A DNA stretch of 45,142 bases from Gloeocapsopsis crepidinum LEGE 06123. Its GTDB lineage: Bacteria; Cyanobacteriota; Cyanobacteriia; Cyanobacteriales; Chroococcidiopsidaceae. Under the pieces are notes generated by a model. It ran no database searches, had not been told where the DNA came from, and worked only from the letters and a program-made list of their open reading frames with translations. Shown piece by piece: positions 17,264 through 26,371 of the stretch; positions within the stretch are counted from its first letter, which is position 1, and every line of letters begins with the position of its first letter. The DNA lies in the NCBI RefSeq assembly GCF_015207655.1, contig NZ_JADEWN010000052.1, positions 1-45,142 on the forward strand. The letters are read 5' to 3'. The position numbers were made by a program, and so were the translations under genes.

Positions 17264-17674
17264 ATGCTTATGAAGCGCTATTGGTCACGTCTACTCGCCC
17301 TCGCGTTGGTTGTTGTCATTGGCTTGATGGGCTGTTCTAGCACTACTTTCTCAGATGGTCTGAGTGGAGATTATCGCCAAGATACACTAGCTGTGGTAAA
17401 TACATTGAGAAACGCCCTCGATTTACCCGATGATGCTCCTGAAAAAGCTGAGGCGCAAACAGAAGCACGTCAAAAAATTAATGAATTTGCTGCCCGTTAC
17501 CAACGCGATGGTGCTGTTGCTAGTTTAAGTTCCTTCACCACAATGCGAACCGCATTAAACTCCTTGGCAGGACACTATAGTTCTTATCCCAATCGCCCAG
17601 TACCAGCAAAGCTCAAAAAACGGTTAGAGCAAGAATTCAAACAAGTAGAAATGGCGCTGAACCGAAACAGCTAA
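17264..17674 (+). CDS. psb27: Photosystem II assembly lipoprotein Psb27
   Basis: Psb27 binds the lumenal side of CP43 in PSII assembly and repair intermediates and keeps the manganese cluster from forming too early. This 136-aa protein has a lipoprotein signal peptide (LLALALVVVIGLMGC, lipid-modified Cys24). The four-helix Psb27 core follows: YRQDTLAVVNTLRNAL, then ARYQRDGAVASLSSFTTMRT, ALNSLAGHYSSYPNRPVP and LEQEFKQVEMAL. ATGs at 17264 and 17270 are both plausible starts. A structured 395-bp spacer follows. Confidence 0.95.
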   Translation: MLMKRYWSRLLALALVVVIGLMGCSSTTFSDGLSGDYRQDTLAVVNTLRNALDLPDDAPEKAEAQTEARQKINEFAARYQRDGAVASLSSFTTMRTALNSLAGHYSSYPNRPVPAKLKKRLEQEFKQVEMALNRNS

Positions 17675-17857
17675 ACTCGTAGTTAGCAATATTTTCCTAA
17701 CTTGTGGGAAATATTACTAAGTGATGTACTGATATCAAATCCGGTTAATTGCTGATGATTCTGATTGATAGTCAAGTTAACTGGAGATGATCTTGCGATC
17801 GCAATGGACAAAAACTATTAGGTGTAATGATTTGAGCAGTTGATTTAATATTTGAAG

Positions 17858-18043
17858 CGGTTTCTTATTTGCCACACTTAAGAAATTAGATCGTTAAGGA
17901 AACCGAATGAGAGCTTTTGTAGTCCTAACACTAGTCAAGACTTATGTAACCCAAAGTTCTCACTAGTGAACTATTAGTGTGTTCTGGTACGTTGTTCTAG
18001 TGCAACTGTTACATAAAGCTAAGGCGCTGTTTTTGAACAACGC
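17858..18043 (+). ncRNA. Possible structured RNA upstream of the GHL10 gene
   Basis: Several nested inverted repeats fill the 395-bp gap. Segment 17861-17867 (tttctta) can pair with 17879-17885 (taagaaa). As part of 17858-17867 it can instead pair with 17895-17905 (taaggaaaccg); the two pairings exclude each other. TTATGTAAC (17942-17950) and GTTACATAA (18008-18016) form a perfect 9-bp stem enclosing the palindrome TCACTAGTGA (17960-17969). A final hairpin has arms gcgctgtt/aacaacgc (18024-18043). No known RNA family was recognised. Plus-strand orientation is assumed from the downstream gene. Confidence 0.3.
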
Positions 18044-18069
18044 TAGTTGAGGCTGTCACTTATAAGTTA

Positions 18070-19638
18070 ATGATTAGCCTTGCTACCAGATTCATTGTTC
18101 GTAGTTATGTTGTGTTTGCGGTAATGTCCAACCATCGTTTGAGATTTGCCCGTTCTTGCTTTGCTTGGCAACGCTTGCTTGCCACCGTGTTAACAGGTAG
18201 CTTAGTGAGTACTAATTTTGGTAGCCCTCTTCCAGCTAAGGCACAAACAACGGCGTATTGCCAGCTAACAGCAGCAGCAACACAAGAAAAAGAAACCTTA
18301 CGTCAATCTGCACTGCAGGGCAACACAGAAGCTCAGAACCGCTATAGAGCACTTATAAATCAACACGCTCAAATTTTACGCGATTGTCGCAACCGCACTT
18401 GGCCTCAAACTCAAGCAGTATGGTTGCGGTTGTATCCCTGCGATCTTCAGCCTGGAATCCTCGATAAAGTGATGGATCGCGTCGTTAATCGTGGCTATAA
18501 CCAGGTGTATATTGAAGTATTCTACGACGGTCAAGTTTTGCTACCCACAGCCGCAAATCCTACCGTTTGGCCTTCTGTAGTTAGGACCCCTGGTAGTGAA
18601 AGGACAGATTTGCTAGCCCAAGCAATTCAAAAAGGACGAGATCGCGGGTTGAAGGTCTACGCTTGGATGTTCATGATGAATTTTGGCTACTCCTACGGGC
18701 AGCGCCCAGACCGCCAATCGGTGCTAGCACGTAACAGTAAAGGAGATACAAGTTTGTATGTGGTTGACAACGCCAGTCAGGTGTTTATTGATCCTTACAA
18801 TTTGCAAGCCAAAAGAGATTATTATCAGCTTATTCTAGAAGTCGTACGGCGTCGTCCTGATGGGGTTCTCTTTGACTATGTGCGCTATCCTAGAGGCTCA
18901 GGTGCTGGATCTGTTGTCAATAGAGTACAAGATTTATGGATTCATAGTGAAGCTGCTCAACAAGCTTTACATCGTCGGGCACTCAACTATAAAGGACTTA
19001 ACTTGATTCAGCGCTTTCTTAGCAAAGGATATATCACTGCTGGAGATATCGAACTCATCGATCAGCTTTATCCGCAAGAAGGTGAACCTTTATGGCAAGG
19101 GCGCACCCCTCCTCCAGCACCACAACCACCAAACAAACCACTCACTGCTGCACAAAGACAGCCCCAATTACAGTGGGAGTTATGGCAATTAAGCGTTGCT
19201 CATGCAATTCAAGGCATTATCGACTTTTTAGCAGTTGCAGCTTGGCCTGTACAGCGACAAGGAATGAAAGCAGGTGCAGTGTTTTTCCCTGATGCCAACC
19301 AAGCAATCGGTCGTCAAGGTTATGATTCGCGTTTGCAGCCTTGGGATCGCTTTCCAACAACTTTAGAATGGCATCCCATGTCTTACGCAGCTTGCAATAA
19401 TACAAGTTGTATTGCAGCTTTAGTACAGCGAGTTTTGCAGTACGCACCACCTGGGACACAGGTAATTCCTGCGATCGCAGGAGTTTGGGGTAAACCTATT
19501 AGCAATCGTCCATCCTTAGAAGCCCAAATGCAAGCACTCCGTGCCTATGCACCACGACTTCAAGGCGTCAGTCATTTTGCATTGTCTTGGCAAGAACCGC
19601 AGCTAGAAAGCGAGCGTAAATCTTGTAGAGTCCGTTGA
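18070..19638 (+). CDS. GHL10-type secreted glycoside hydrolase-like protein
   Basis: A 522-aa protein of the family-10-like glycosyl hydrolases (GHL10, formerly DUF187), TIM-barrel proteins thought to act on cell-wall or extracellular glycans. A long N-terminal segment ends in a signal-peptide-like stretch (LLATVLTGSLVSTNFGSPLP, then AKAQTT). Barrel motifs include YNQVYIEVFYDGQVLLPT, GLKVYAWMFMMNFGY, FIDPYNLQAKRDYYQLILE and RPDGVLFDYVRYPRGSG, with DYVRYP as the family signature. The C-terminus has a Trp-rich WHPMSYAACNN block. The ATG at 18070 is the first; the ATG at 18124 (MSNHRLRF) would give a more usual signal peptide. Confidence 0.82.
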   Translation: MISLATRFIVRSYVVFAVMSNHRLRFARSCFAWQRLLATVLTGSLVSTNFGSPLPAKAQTTAYCQLTAAATQEKETLRQSALQGNTEAQNRYRALINQHAQILRDCRNRTWPQTQAVWLRLYPCDLQPGILDKVMDRVVNRGYNQVYIEVFYDGQVLLPTAANPTVWPSVVRTPGSERTDLLAQAIQKGRDRGLKVYAWMFMMNFGYSYGQRPDRQSVLARNSKGDTSLYVVDNASQVFIDPYNLQAKRDYYQLILEVVRRRPDGVLFDYVRYPRGSGAGSVVNRVQDLWIHSEAAQQALHRRALNYKGLNLIQRFLSKGYITAGDIELIDQLYPQEGEPLWQGRTPPPAPQPPNKPLTAAQRQPQLQWELWQLSVAHAIQGIIDFLAVAAWPVQRQGMKAGAVFFPDANQAIGRQGYDSRLQPWDRFPTTLEWHPMSYAACNNTSCIAALVQRVLQYAPPGTQVIPAIAGVWGKPISNRPSLEAQMQALRAYAPRLQGVSHFALSWQEPQLESERKSCRVR

Positions 19639-19682
19639 TTAAAGCAGCGGTTTGCGTTGCATCTTGTTTAGAACCTCTGTGC

Positions 19683-20528
19683 TTAAATTTCTACAACACC
19701 TGTAAAAACTCTTTCAGCAGATCCAGTCATCCACAACCGCTGATCGACTTGGAACCATTCGATTTGTAAGCAACCCCCAGGAAGTTCGACTGTAGCTGTG
19801 CGATCGCATCTTCCTGTCAATACACCTGCAACTAAAGCCGCACAAGCACCTGTACCACACGCCAAAGTAGCCCCTGCGCCGCGTTCCCATACGCGCATTT
19901 TTAAGTAATCGCGACGCACCACTTCAATAAATTCTGTGTTCGTCCGTTGTGGAAAAACGACATGATGCTCAAATTGCGGACCAATGCTTTCTAAAGGAAT
20001 TGCTGCGACATCTTCCACAAACGTAATACAGTGTGGATTTCCCATACTGACACACGTAACGTTCCAACTTTGTCCGGCAACTTCTAGCGGTTGGTCAACA
20101 ACTTTCATGTCTTCTGAACATAAAGTTGTCGGAATCTCTCTGGCAAGTAACCGAGGGACGCCCATATCAACTTTGACTTGACCATCAGGCATAATTTGCG
20201 GTGTAATAGTGCCAGCTAACGTATGAATGCGTTTCTGGCTATTTTCTTGCTGATTGCCATCTATTTCTGCGACAAATGCCGCCAAACACCGAATCCCATT
20301 ACCACACATCTCTGGTTCTGAACCATCAGAATTAAAGATCCGCATTGTGTAGTCAGTACCATTCTGCCCTGGTAGTGCAAAAATTACGCCATCTGCACCA
20401 ATCCCAAAGTGGCGATCGCATAACTTAATTGCTTGTTCAGGTGTAGCAACAGGCTGTGATGACAAGCGATTGTCAACCAAAATAAAATCGTTTCCGAGTC
20501 CGTGATATTTGGCAAATTCAATCGTCAT
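19683..20528 (-). CDS. dapF: Diaminopimelate epimerase
   Basis: Converts LL- to meso-diaminopimelate in lysine and peptidoglycan synthesis. The two catalytic cysteines lie in [16 protein letters not shown] (Cys75) and [16 protein letters not shown] (near residue 225). The N-terminus [20 protein letters not shown] is canonical and the 281-aa length is normal. It is divergent from hfq, an arrangement I recall as recurrent in cyanobacteria. Confidence 0.96.
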   Translation of the reverse strand: MTIEFAKYHGLGNDFILVDNRLSSQPVATPEQAIKLCDRHFGIGADGVIFALPGQNGTDYTMRIFNSDGSEPEMCGNGIRCLAAFVAEIDGNQQENSQKRIHTLAGTITPQIMPDGQVKVDMGVPRLLAREIPTTLCSEDMKVVDQPLEVAGQSWNVTCVSMGNPHCITFVEDVAAIPLESIGPQFEHHVVFPQRTNTEFIEVVRRDYLKMRVWERGAGATLACGTGACAALVAGVLTGRCDRTATVELPGGCLQIEWFQVDQRLWMTGSAERVFTGVVEI

Positions 20529-20540
20529 AGGATTTTATAG

Positions 20541-20636
20541 TAAGTAAGTGAAAATAAATGTAACCTAAAGATTGGTAACTGGTAACTGGTCATTGGTATA
20601 TGCCTTTTCCCATTACCCATTACCATTGCGGAAAAA
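20541..20636. repeat. Spacer repeats between dapF and hfq
   Basis: The block taagtaagtg-aaaataaatgtaac (20541-20564) recurs at 41516-41543 with a 4-bp insertion. It is followed by ggtaactggtaactggtcat and cccattacccattacc, heptamer-like tandem units related to those near 22070-22100 and 23190-23240. The gg(t)aactgg and ccattacc parts are partly inverted copies. Confidence 0.6.
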
Positions 20637-20648
20637 CAATCAAAAATT

Positions 20649-20864
20649 ATGCCTAGCGAATTCGATCCAGCATTACCTAGCATTCGTCAAGTTCAAACAT
20701 TAATTAAACAAGCAAACCGCGTCGAGTTGAAACTTGTTACTGGTGATTTAGTCATTGGCAAAATTAGCTGGCAAGATCAGAACTGTTTAAGTATTATCGA
20801 TGCAAATAATCAAACTATCCTCGTCTGGAGAAATGCGATCGCCTATCTCAAACCAATAAACTAG
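20649..20864 (+). CDS. hfq: Cyanobacterial Hfq
   Basis: A 71-aa Sm-fold protein. Sm1 reads RVELKLVTGDLVIGKISWQD, Sm2 reads NQTILVWRNAIAYLKPI. In cyanobacteria Hfq lacks key RNA-binding residues of E. coli Hfq and acts, at least in Synechocystis, at the type IV pilus base through PilB1 and is needed for motility. The sequence fits that subtype: the Sm2 YKHA of enteric Hfq is replaced by WRNA. The start at 20649 is the only sensible one. Confidence 0.93.
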   Translation: MPSEFDPALPSIRQVQTLIKQANRVELKLVTGDLVIGKISWQDQNCLSIIDANNQTILVWRNAIAYLKPIN

Positions 20865-20888
20865 TTGATAGTAGTGGTTTAAAGAAAA

Positions 20889-21305
20889 CTAATCCTCTTG
20901 TTCAGCATATATCCACATCGGCTCAGTTTTTCCGGCGCGCTTAAAGCCACACTTTTTATAGAACTCAATTGCCTGTTGGTCTGCAAGGAGAATATGTTGA
21001 TGAAAACCTTGGTAACGAGACGTTAAAATCTTCATAATTTGTCTACCTATACCTTGTTTCTGGTACTCTGGCAGCACAAGTAAGTGAGGATAGTAAACGA
21101 CTAAAAAGTTATCAGAGATAGCATTGCCTAAACCTACTAGCTTACTTTTATCCCACGCAGAAATTAGCAGTTGGGAGTGCATCAGTGCGTTGTAGAGTTG
21201 CTCAGGTTTGTTAGCTGAAGACCAGTGATTCGCTTTATATAAATTAAGAATGCTGAGGCAATCAATATCATGATTCTCCTTATAGCTAATTTTTACTTTG
21301 TGCAT
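20889..21305 (-). CDS. GNAT family N-acetyltransferase (1)
   Basis: A 138-aa protein with the acetyl-CoA loop of the GNAT fold (VLPEYQKQGIGRQIMKIL, Q/RxxGxG/A) at about residues 78-95. The C-terminal ADQQAIEFYKKCGFKRAG is usual for the family. Substrate unknown. It lies at the 3' side of hfq (convergent, 24 bp apart) and upstream of another GNAT on the same strand. The two are not close paralogues. Confidence 0.82.
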   Translation of the reverse strand: MHKVKISYKENHDIDCLSILNLYKANHWSSANKPEQLYNALMHSQLLISAWDKSKLVGLGNAISDNFLVVYYPHLLVLPEYQKQGIGRQIMKILTSRYQGFHQHILLADQQAIEFYKKCGFKRAGKTEPMWIYAEQED

Positions 21306-21444
21306 ATTTTATGTTACTTATTTATATCATCTCCGCTGAGATAACCAGAATGTTGGTATCGTTACGCTGTTATTAGTGGTTAGTTACTAGTCACTAGTCA
21401 CTTTACTCACCATTTTTATCATCACTAATCAACTGGATTTGATA

Positions 21445-21963
21445 TTACTTGTAAAAAGCAGTAAATCTTTTGTCTATCCGTTTACCTGCTAGTTGCAAAA
21501 TTGTAGATCGCTCGATTCGACACAGCCGGACATTTAAAACTTGCGTACCGTGTTTTTGATAAAAAGCGATCGCACGGGTATTGCAATCCGCAACCGTCCA
21601 TTCTAACCTGCCACAATCTGCCTCTTGTGCGATTTGCGCCAAACGTTGCAACAACGCTGTACCAATTCCCTTACCGCGCATCAGTGGCTGTACATACAAA
21701 TCGCCTACCCAAAGCGTCGGCTGTGCTAAAAAGCTGGAGTAAGCGTAGGAGAATAGCGCGAATCCAACTGCAACCTCATCGACTTGGGCTAACAACACTT
21801 GTGCAAGTGGAGGTTGAGTGAATAAAGTTTGCTTTAACTTATCAATCGTGATTTCTAGAGAATGGGGATACCTGTCAAATTTTGCTTTTTGTGAAATAAA
21901 CGCAAGAATTAACTCTAGATCTTCAATTGTTGCCAAGCGAATTTTTATATCAATTTCATCCAT
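21445..21963 (-). CDS. GNAT family N-acetyltransferase (2)
   Basis: A 172-aa GNAT protein. The N-terminus IKIRLATIEDLELILAFI is the typical first strand and helix. The acetyl-CoA loop reads YVQPLMRGKGIGTALLQRLA, and the end is TRAIAFYQKHGTQVL. It resembles the diamine/RimI-like acetyltransferase groups; the substrate is uncertain. The spacer towards gene 20889-21305 holds tagttactagtcactagtca tandem units. Confidence 0.85.
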   Translation of the reverse strand: MDEIDIKIRLATIEDLELILAFISQKAKFDRYPHSLEITIDKLKQTLFTQPPLAQVLLAQVDEVAVGFALFSYAYSSFLAQPTLWVGDLYVQPLMRGKGIGTALLQRLAQIAQEADCGRLEWTVADCNTRAIAFYQKHGTQVLNVRLCRIERSTILQLAGKRIDKRFTAFYK

Positions 21964-22101
21964 TTTCAGCTTCCTGAGTACGCCTACTACTCACTGTAGA
22001 GAAGCAATTTCTAAATGTCCAATATATTTTTAGCAGTTTATTTATACTCAAAATATATAAATCAAACACCCATTACCCATTACCTATTACCATTTACCCA
22101 A

Positions 22102-22992
22102 ATGGAACTGCGACACCTGCGTTACTTCATTACAGTTGCAGAAGAACTAAATTTCAGCCGTGCAGCAGAACGATTGCATATTGCCCAACCACCATTAAGT
22201 CAGCAAATCCGAGACTTAGAAATAGAGTTAGGAGTCAAACTTTTTGAGCGAACCAAGCGCAGAGTAGAATTAACAACTCCAGGAAAAGTATTTTTAGAAA
22301 AGTCGCGGCTAGCACTACAACAAGTTGAGCAAGCAGTTATTGCAGTTCAAAAAGCCAGTCGTGGTGAAATTGGTCGATTGGTAATTGGTTTTAATAGCTC
22401 AGCAACGTATAGTATCTTGCCAAAGATTTTACGTGTCTTTCGCGAGCAATGCCCAGATGTAGAGTTAGATTTGCAAGAATTAACAACCCGCCAACAATGC
22501 GATCGCCTGCACCACAACCAAATTGATGTCGGAATTCTTTATTTACCAATTGAAAGTGAAACCCTCAGTACTATGACTATTTTACAAGAAAGCCTTATTT
22601 TAGCGCTCGCAGCAACTCACCCCCTAGCAGCACTACCAGAAGTATCTATCAAAGCACTCACTCAAGAACCATTTATTATGCCTCCACATCACTTGGGAGG
22701 AGGATTATACAACCAAATTCTCCGCTTTTTTCAACAGACAAATTTCATACCAAACGTTCTCCAAGAAGCGACACAACTGCAAACAACAATTAGCTTAGTA
22801 GCTGGAAGTATAGGTATAGCCCTTGTACCCGCTTCACTCCAAAATTTACAAAGATCAGGTGTTGTCTACAAAACACTTCAAGAACCGACGCCAGAGATTG
22901 AAATTGCTTTAGCCTGGCGAAAACAAGACTCCTCTCCAGTTTTGCAGAACTTTATTAATACTGTCAGCCTAATTCATAAATCCTACCTATAG
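22102..22992 (+). CDS. LysR-type transcriptional regulator
   Basis: A 296-aa LTTR. The winged HTH is MELRHLRYFITVAEELNFSR to LHIAQPPLSQQIRDLEIELG, and a periplasmic-binding-protein-like sensor follows (RLVIGFNSSATYSILPKILR, then DVGILYLP). The frame is open further upstream to 22015, but MELRHLRYF is the conserved start. It belongs to the broad CbbR/CatM/BenM-like type; the target is unknown, and the nearest divergent gene is a GNAT. The stop codon TAG lies inside the left end of a MITE-like element (22988-23181), so the original C-terminus may have been altered by the insertion. Confidence 0.9.
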   Translation: MELRHLRYFITVAEELNFSRAAERLHIAQPPLSQQIRDLEIELGVKLFERTKRRVELTTPGKVFLEKSRLALQQVEQAVIAVQKASRGEIGRLVIGFNSSATYSILPKILRVFREQCPDVELDLQELTTRQQCDRLHHNQIDVGILYLPIESETLSTMTILQESLILALAATHPLAALPEVSIKALTQEPFIMPPHHLGGGLYNQILRFFQQTNFIPNVLQEATQLQTTISLVAGSIGIALVPASLQNLQRSGVVYKTLQEPTPEIEIALAWRKQDSSPVLQNFINTVSLIHKSYL

Positions 22993-23181
22993 CGATCCTA
23001 TTTGAGTTGTAAGATTTTTTGGCAAACGTAGACGCGGAGCGGCATGCCGCAGGGTAGTACACATTTCCTGTAAGGGTTGCCGTTAGCGTAGCGAAGCGCG
23101 TAGCGAAGCCGAAGGCGCTAGGCTAGTACACAAAGAAAAGAGAAGGAGAGAGATTCTCACAAATGATTTAGGATTGCTATA
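22988..23181. mobile_element. 194-bp MITE-like element with 23-bp inverted ends
   Basis: The left end (22988-23010) and the reverse complement of the right end (23159-23181) agree at 18 of 23 positions, both beginning TATAGC-ATCCTA. The inside holds the common cyanobacterial repeat words gcgtagcgaagcgcgtagcg and gcggagcggcatgccgcagg and has no ORF. TA at both outer ends is compatible with an IS630/Tc1-type target. Just beyond (23190-23240) are taccaattacccattacc tandem units. Confidence 0.7.
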
Positions 23182-23263
23182 TATCAAGTCCAGTTAATTA
23201 CCAATTACCCATTACCAATTCCCAATTCCCAATTTCCCACCCGCAATGTTCAAGTAGAAACAC

Positions 23264-25543
23264 TTACGACAAGATAGGAAAAACACCCTGTACGCCCTGT
23301 GTTGACAACCACTCCTGGAGTTGATTCAAAGCTGGGTAAGCTCCGCATAATAACAGTAAGTCGCCTGCTTGCAAGCTCATATTCACATCAGGAAACCAAA
23401 AGAATTTACCATCGCGTCGAATTGCTTGTACCTGCACACTGCAACGAGTGAAAACATCTAACTGTGCCAAAGTTTGATTAATCACTGGGCTATTAACTCC
23501 AAGCATAATCCAGTGACACAACATATTTTCATCATGAATTGCCACTTCACCTTTAGCCAATTCATCAAACGCCGCGAGTTCCTCAGCAGTTCCAACGAGT
23601 AATAAGCGATCGCCTGTCTGCAAAATTGTCGTTGCATCAGGATAATCAACTTCTTCACCTTTCGCTCGACGAATTGCAATCAAACTGACACCAGTAAGAT
23701 ATCGTAAATTTACTTCTTCTAACGTCATACCAGCAAGCGGAGATGTCTTAGGTAAACTATACCAGCGACTATTCATATCTCTAGCTGCTAACTGCAACTC
23801 CCGCGAAACTTGTGCAGGCGATCGTTCAGGGCGCAATTCGAGATAATGATGCGATCGGATTTGCTGCATTTCTTGTTGAATTACTGGTAGCGCCAAGCCG
23901 ACTTGCGCTAATAAATGTGTGGAAAGTTCGATACTGGCTTCAAATTCAGGTTGTACAACTTCTCTTGCGCCTAGTTGATACAACAATTCAATATCTTGAT
24001 TTTTATTGGCACAGACTACCGTATCAAGTTCAGGAGATAGTTCTAATGCACGTTTAAGACACAAACGGGTACTCATCGGATCTCGCAAAGCAATTGCTAG
24101 CGATCGCGCGCGATCCACCCCAGCAGTTTCTAACACTCGCAAACTACTGGCATTACCATACACGTAAGGCACTCCAGCTTCACGCAACTGTTGAATTTTA
24201 CTTTCCGACTGATCTACTACTACCACAGAAAGTCCGCGTTCTTGCATCAAGCGAACTAAGTTACGTCCCATTTGTCCATAACCACAAACAACCAAATGAT
24301 CCTGTATCGGTAATTCTGGAGAAACCTCTTTTGGTACATCAGCCGCGTCCAAATAAGGCTTAAGCCAAGGTAACGATTCTGCCCAATTAAAAAATAAAGG
24401 AACTAGCCGCAATACAAACGGTGTTAGAACCAGCGTGACTGCAGTTGTTCCCAAAATTAGTAAATATACCCTGCGGGAAACTAGCCCTAGTGATTGCCCT
24501 TCACTCGCTAACACAAATGAAAATTCCCCGATCTGGGCTAAACCCAAACCAGCCAGCAACGCGGTTTTTATTGAATAACCAAAAGCTTTAACTAATGGAG
24601 TCACAATCAAAAATTTACCAACCCAAACCAGCGCTACTAACCCCAAAATCAACTCTAGGTTTTGCCACAAAAACACAGGATCAATCAACATGCCAATTGC
24701 TACAAAAAATAATGTCGCAAAGATATCTCGCAGCGGTTCGACATAAGTCAACGTCTGATCGGCGTACTCTACCTCCGAAATCATCAATCCAGCAACAAAC
24801 GCCCCCATTTCAATCGATAAACCCAAGTGTTCAGTTAGTAATGCAATACCCAAACATAAAGCCACAACACCAAGTAAAAATAACTCACGGCTTTCGGTAC
24901 GTGCCAAAAGTTTCAACAAAGGTGGAATTAACCAAATTCCCGCAGCTATAGCCCCTGCAGCAAATAATCCAATGCGTAACAAAGCAGTCAACACTGCCAT
25001 ACCAATTGTTTCAGCAGGTTGATCTAACGCAGGTAACACCGCAAGCATTAACCCTAATGCTAAGTCTTGAACTACCAAAATCCCCAGCATCACTTGCCCG
25101 TGTGAAGTTTCGGTTTCATTGCGTTCCATCAAGCACTTGAGTACAACTGCTGTAGAAGACAAAGATAAAATTGCACCTAAGAATACGCCTTGTGCTGGAG
25201 AATTTACCCAACCTACTAATAACGATACGAGTGCTGTCACTAAAATAGTGAGGGCAATTTGCAAGCCTCCACCACCTAAACTGATCGCCTGGACTTTTTT
25301 GAGTTCTGCAAAAGAAAATTCAACGCCCAAAGCAAACAATAAAAAGGCAACGCCAAACTGCGCCAGCGTTTCTACTTGAATTAATTCCTTGATTAATCCT
25401 AGTCCAGCAGGACCAACCACCATACCACCAAGCAAATAACCAAGGAGAACTGGTTGGCGCAACAGTGCGGCTAATAGCCCACCACCAGCTGCAACCGCGA
25501 GAACTAACACCAAATCAACTATTAACCGAAAATCTTCTTGCAC
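23264..25543 (-). CDS. CPA2 monovalent cation:proton antiporter (KefB/C type) with TrkA-N and TrkA-C
   Basis: A 759-aa protein. About twelve membrane helices occupy residues 1-385 (first LIVDLVLVLAVAAGGGLLAA), with the CPA2 signatures LFALGVEFSF, ILSLSSTAVVLKCL, MLGILVVQDLALGL and MGAFVAGLMISE. A TrkA-N/RCK domain follows (HLVVCGYGQMGRNLVRLM, NAD(H)-binding GxGxxG) at about 415-530, then two TrkA-C-like regions (TGDRLLLVGT; AGDLLLLCGAYPAL). Likely K+/H+ or Na+/H+ exchange in plasma or thylakoid membrane, gated by nucleotides. The start is a GTG at 25543. Confidence 0.93.
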   Translation of the reverse strand: MQEDFRLIVDLVLVLAVAAGGGLLAALLRQPVLLGYLLGGMVVGPAGLGLIKELIQVETLAQFGVAFLLFALGVEFSFAELKKVQAISLGGGGLQIALTILVTALVSLLVGWVNSPAQGVFLGAILSLSSTAVVLKCLMERNETETSHGQVMLGILVVQDLALGLMLAVLPALDQPAETIGMAVLTALLRIGLFAAGAIAAGIWLIPPLLKLLARTESRELFLLGVVALCLGIALLTEHLGLSIEMGAFVAGLMISEVEYADQTLTYVEPLRDIFATLFFVAIGMLIDPVFLWQNLELILGLVALVWVGKFLIVTPLVKAFGYSIKTALLAGLGLAQIGEFSFVLASEGQSLGLVSRRVYLLILGTTAVTLVLTPFVLRLVPLFFNWAESLPWLKPYLDAADVPKEVSPELPIQDHLVVCGYGQMGRNLVRLMQERGLSVVVVDQSESKIQQLREAGVPYVYGNASSLRVLETAGVDRARSLAIALRDPMSTRLCLKRALELSPELDTVVCANKNQDIELLYQLGAREVVQPEFEASIELSTHLLAQVGLALPVIQQEMQQIRSHHYLELRPERSPAQVSRELQLAARDMNSRWYSLPKTSPLAGMTLEEVNLRYLTGVSLIAIRRAKGEEVDYPDATTILQTGDRLLLVGTAEELAAFDELAKGEVAIHDENMLCHWIMLGVNSPVINQTLAQLDVFTRCSVQVQAIRRDGKFFWFPDVNMSLQAGDLLLLCGAYPALNQLQEWLSTQGVQGVFPILS

Positions 25544-26054
25544 AAGTCTTCAACAGAACTATATAAAAGCTATAAATTTCACCATAAAGGTTTTTTAAGT
25601 TAAAAGCCAGTGCGTCAGCTTAACTGAGTACATAGCAATTACTTTACTCAACTCTAAACTCACTTTCTCCGTATTTTTATCAAACCTCAACGATTTTCAG
25701 TATATCTCTAAGAAAAAAAGCTTTTTCTAAAATCCAACACTGACAATATTTTCACGGTTTTCATCAATAATTTAACCTTGCTATAAATTGGTTACTGCGA
25801 AATGCGTTCTGAGTTTATGGTGTAATTTTATGATTGAAATTATCGAGAAAGCTAACCAACTAAAATTGGATAAACCTTCAAACGGTATTAAAAGAGCAGT
25901 TACAACTAAACAAAAGAATAAAAAACTCATATTTCGTAGTATCAGCAAATCAAATATTGGAGATTGCTATATCACAACAATAATTTCTGAGCGCTGGTTG
26001 CAACTATTTCTCTTGCCTTTTGATTACCAAATATTCTTCAAATTTAGTTCACTC
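25544..26054. other. Spacer between the antiporter and the EAL remnant
   Basis: AT-rich. A frame from 25788 runs through this stretch into the EAL remnant, but its first 85 or so codons (Lys/Ile/Ser-rich) show no domain. It is either fully degenerate coding sequence or chance. No operator or terminator was recognised. Confidence 0.35.
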
Positions 26055-26285
26055 TTTATTCATTTATCTCAGATAAAAAATAATGCATTAAACTTTGATA
26101 TGGAAGTAGTTACAGAAGGAATATAGACAACACATCAATATGCTCAATTAAAAGTTTTAAAGTGTACTTATGGTCAAGTTTTTTTATTTTCCAAAGCTTT
26201 AGAACGCCAGGGGATAGAGGCATTCATAGAGTCTGAGTTGTTGGTTCAAAAACATCATAAAAAAACAAAATTCAATGTAACTTAG
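26055..26285 (+). pseudogene. C-terminal scrap of an EAL-domain c-di-GMP phosphodiesterase
   Basis: The frame reads NFDMEVVTEGI, then a TAG (26124-26126), then in the same frame QYAQLKVLKCTYGQVFLFSK and AL. These are the last blocks of an EAL domain (usual form MEVVAEGIET, LKxLxCxYGQGYLFSKPL). The catalytic part (EAL, DDF/E motifs) is missing and the stop replaces the Glu of GIET. It ends at a TAG at 26283-26285. The GGDEF gene follows on the same strand, so the two may be pieces of one ancestral signalling gene or of two neighbours. Confidence 0.65.
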
Positions 26286-26371
26286 AAGAGCAATTCTCTC
26301 GAGAGTAGTTACTAATTCATATTGAAAGACTTAAGCAAGAGTTAGAAGAGTTAAAGCAGGAAAAGACCGAT

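Noticed and set aside
23191-23240. ccaattacccattacc tandem units as a CRISPR-like array
   Set aside because: Units are heptamer-like without unique spacers; they match the short tandem repeats common in cyanobacterial spacers.
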